A stretch of DNA of 14,548 nt, taken from assembly GCA_964442355.1 (NCBI GenBank), contig CAYTZS010000139.1, positions 1 through 14,548 on the forward strand, given 5' to 3'. The DNA is from UBA6168 sp964442355 (GTDB taxonomy: Bacteria > Bacteroidota > Bacteroidia > Chitinophagales > Saprospiraceae). Shown one piece after another: positions 14,252 to 14,548 of this stretch. The notes under the pieces are model-generated. The model saw only the letters and a program-made list of their open reading frames with translations. It ran no database searches and had not been told where the DNA came from. Positions within the stretch are counted from its first letter, which is position 1. Every line of letters starts with the position of its first letter. Both the position numbers and the translations under genes were made by a program.

Positions 14252-14548
14252 AATGAAACGGGTTTCGTCGCCAACGAAACGAGTTTCCGGGACGATGAAA
14301 CGAGTTTCGTCGCCAACGAAACGACTTTCCGGGACGATGAAACGAGTTTCGTCGCCAACGAAACGACTTTCCGGGACGATGAAACGAGTTTCGTCGCCAA
14401 CGAAACGACTTTCCGGGACGATGAAACGAGTTTCGTCGCCAACGAAACGACTTTCCGGGACGATGAAACGAGTTTCGTCGCCAACGAAACGACTTTCCGG
14501 GACGATGAAACGAGTTTCGTCGCCAACGAAACGACTTTCCGGGACGAT
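14252..14548. repeat. 42-bp tandem repeat array, at least seven copies, cut by the window edge
   Basis: Units start at 14252, 14294, 14336, 14378, 14420, 14462 and 14504, and an eighth begins at 14546. Units 2-7 read as identical; unit 1 differs at three positions. Each unit has two 21-bp halves, the first with GAAACGAGTTTC and the second with GAAACGACTTTC, joined by GTCGCCAAC and CGGGACGAT. GTTTCGT and ACGAAAC can form a 7-bp hairpin over CGCCA in every unit. Because 42 is a multiple of three, five of the six reading frames stay open, so coding is not supported by openness alone. Identical copies point to recent amplification. No unique spacers, so not CRISPR. Confidence 0.95.

Noticed and set aside
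14252..14548. CRISPR array
   Set aside because: The whole 42-bp unit is repeated without variable spacers and there are no cas genes in the window.

Overview
The window looks like a chromosomal segment from a Bacteroidota organism, probably a Saprospiria-type bacterium. The evidence is a CarboxypepD_reg-fronted TonB-dependent receptor, a DUF1573 lipoprotein next to yajC, a secreted protein ending in a CHU_C (gliding-motility/T9SS-type) C-terminal domain with a SprB-like repeat, no obvious Shine-Dalgarno sequences, and several promoters of the Bacteroidota type (TTTG or TTG at -33, TAnnTTTG at -7). No phage, transposase, CRISPR array, rRNA or tRNA is seen.

Layout. 1-3246 (minus): the N-terminal part of a secreted alpha/beta hydrolase running off the left edge, preceded in transcription order by a 931-residue TonB-dependent receptor. 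3424-5719 (minus): a tight run DUF1573 lipoprotein -> yajC -> PAP2 phosphatase -> ZIP transporter. It starts from a good promoter at 5741-5768 and ends at a terminator at 3376-3407. A 10-N assembly gap (5341-5350) interrupts the DUF1573 gene. 5850-6377 (plus): shikimate kinase, divergent from that run. 6378-7219: a long gene-free stretch with an AT-rich half carrying short repeats, a GC-rich half with several hairpins, and a plus-strand terminator. 7220-9703 (minus): folP (dihydropteroate synthase), then an unidentified three-TM protein with a SPOR-like C-terminus and a TTG start. 9977-11185 (plus): a membrane-anchored DUF4230 protein. 11186-11629: a gene-free stretch that appears to hold a complete small-RNA transcription unit. 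11630-14044 (plus): a secreted seven-repeat beta-propeller/SprB/CHU_C protein. 14045-14548: degenerate and then perfect 42-bp tandem repeats running off the right edge.

The genes are mostly housekeeping (aromatic amino acid and folate synthesis, Sec accessory function, envelope phosphatase, metal uptake) mixed with envelope and secreted proteins. aroK and folP both serve the route from shikimate to folate (chorismate is the source of p-aminobenzoate), but they are not in one operon here. The two most interesting non-coding items are the predicted ~225-nt structured RNA at 11261-11486 and the 42-bp array built from 21-bp palindromic half-units at the right edge.
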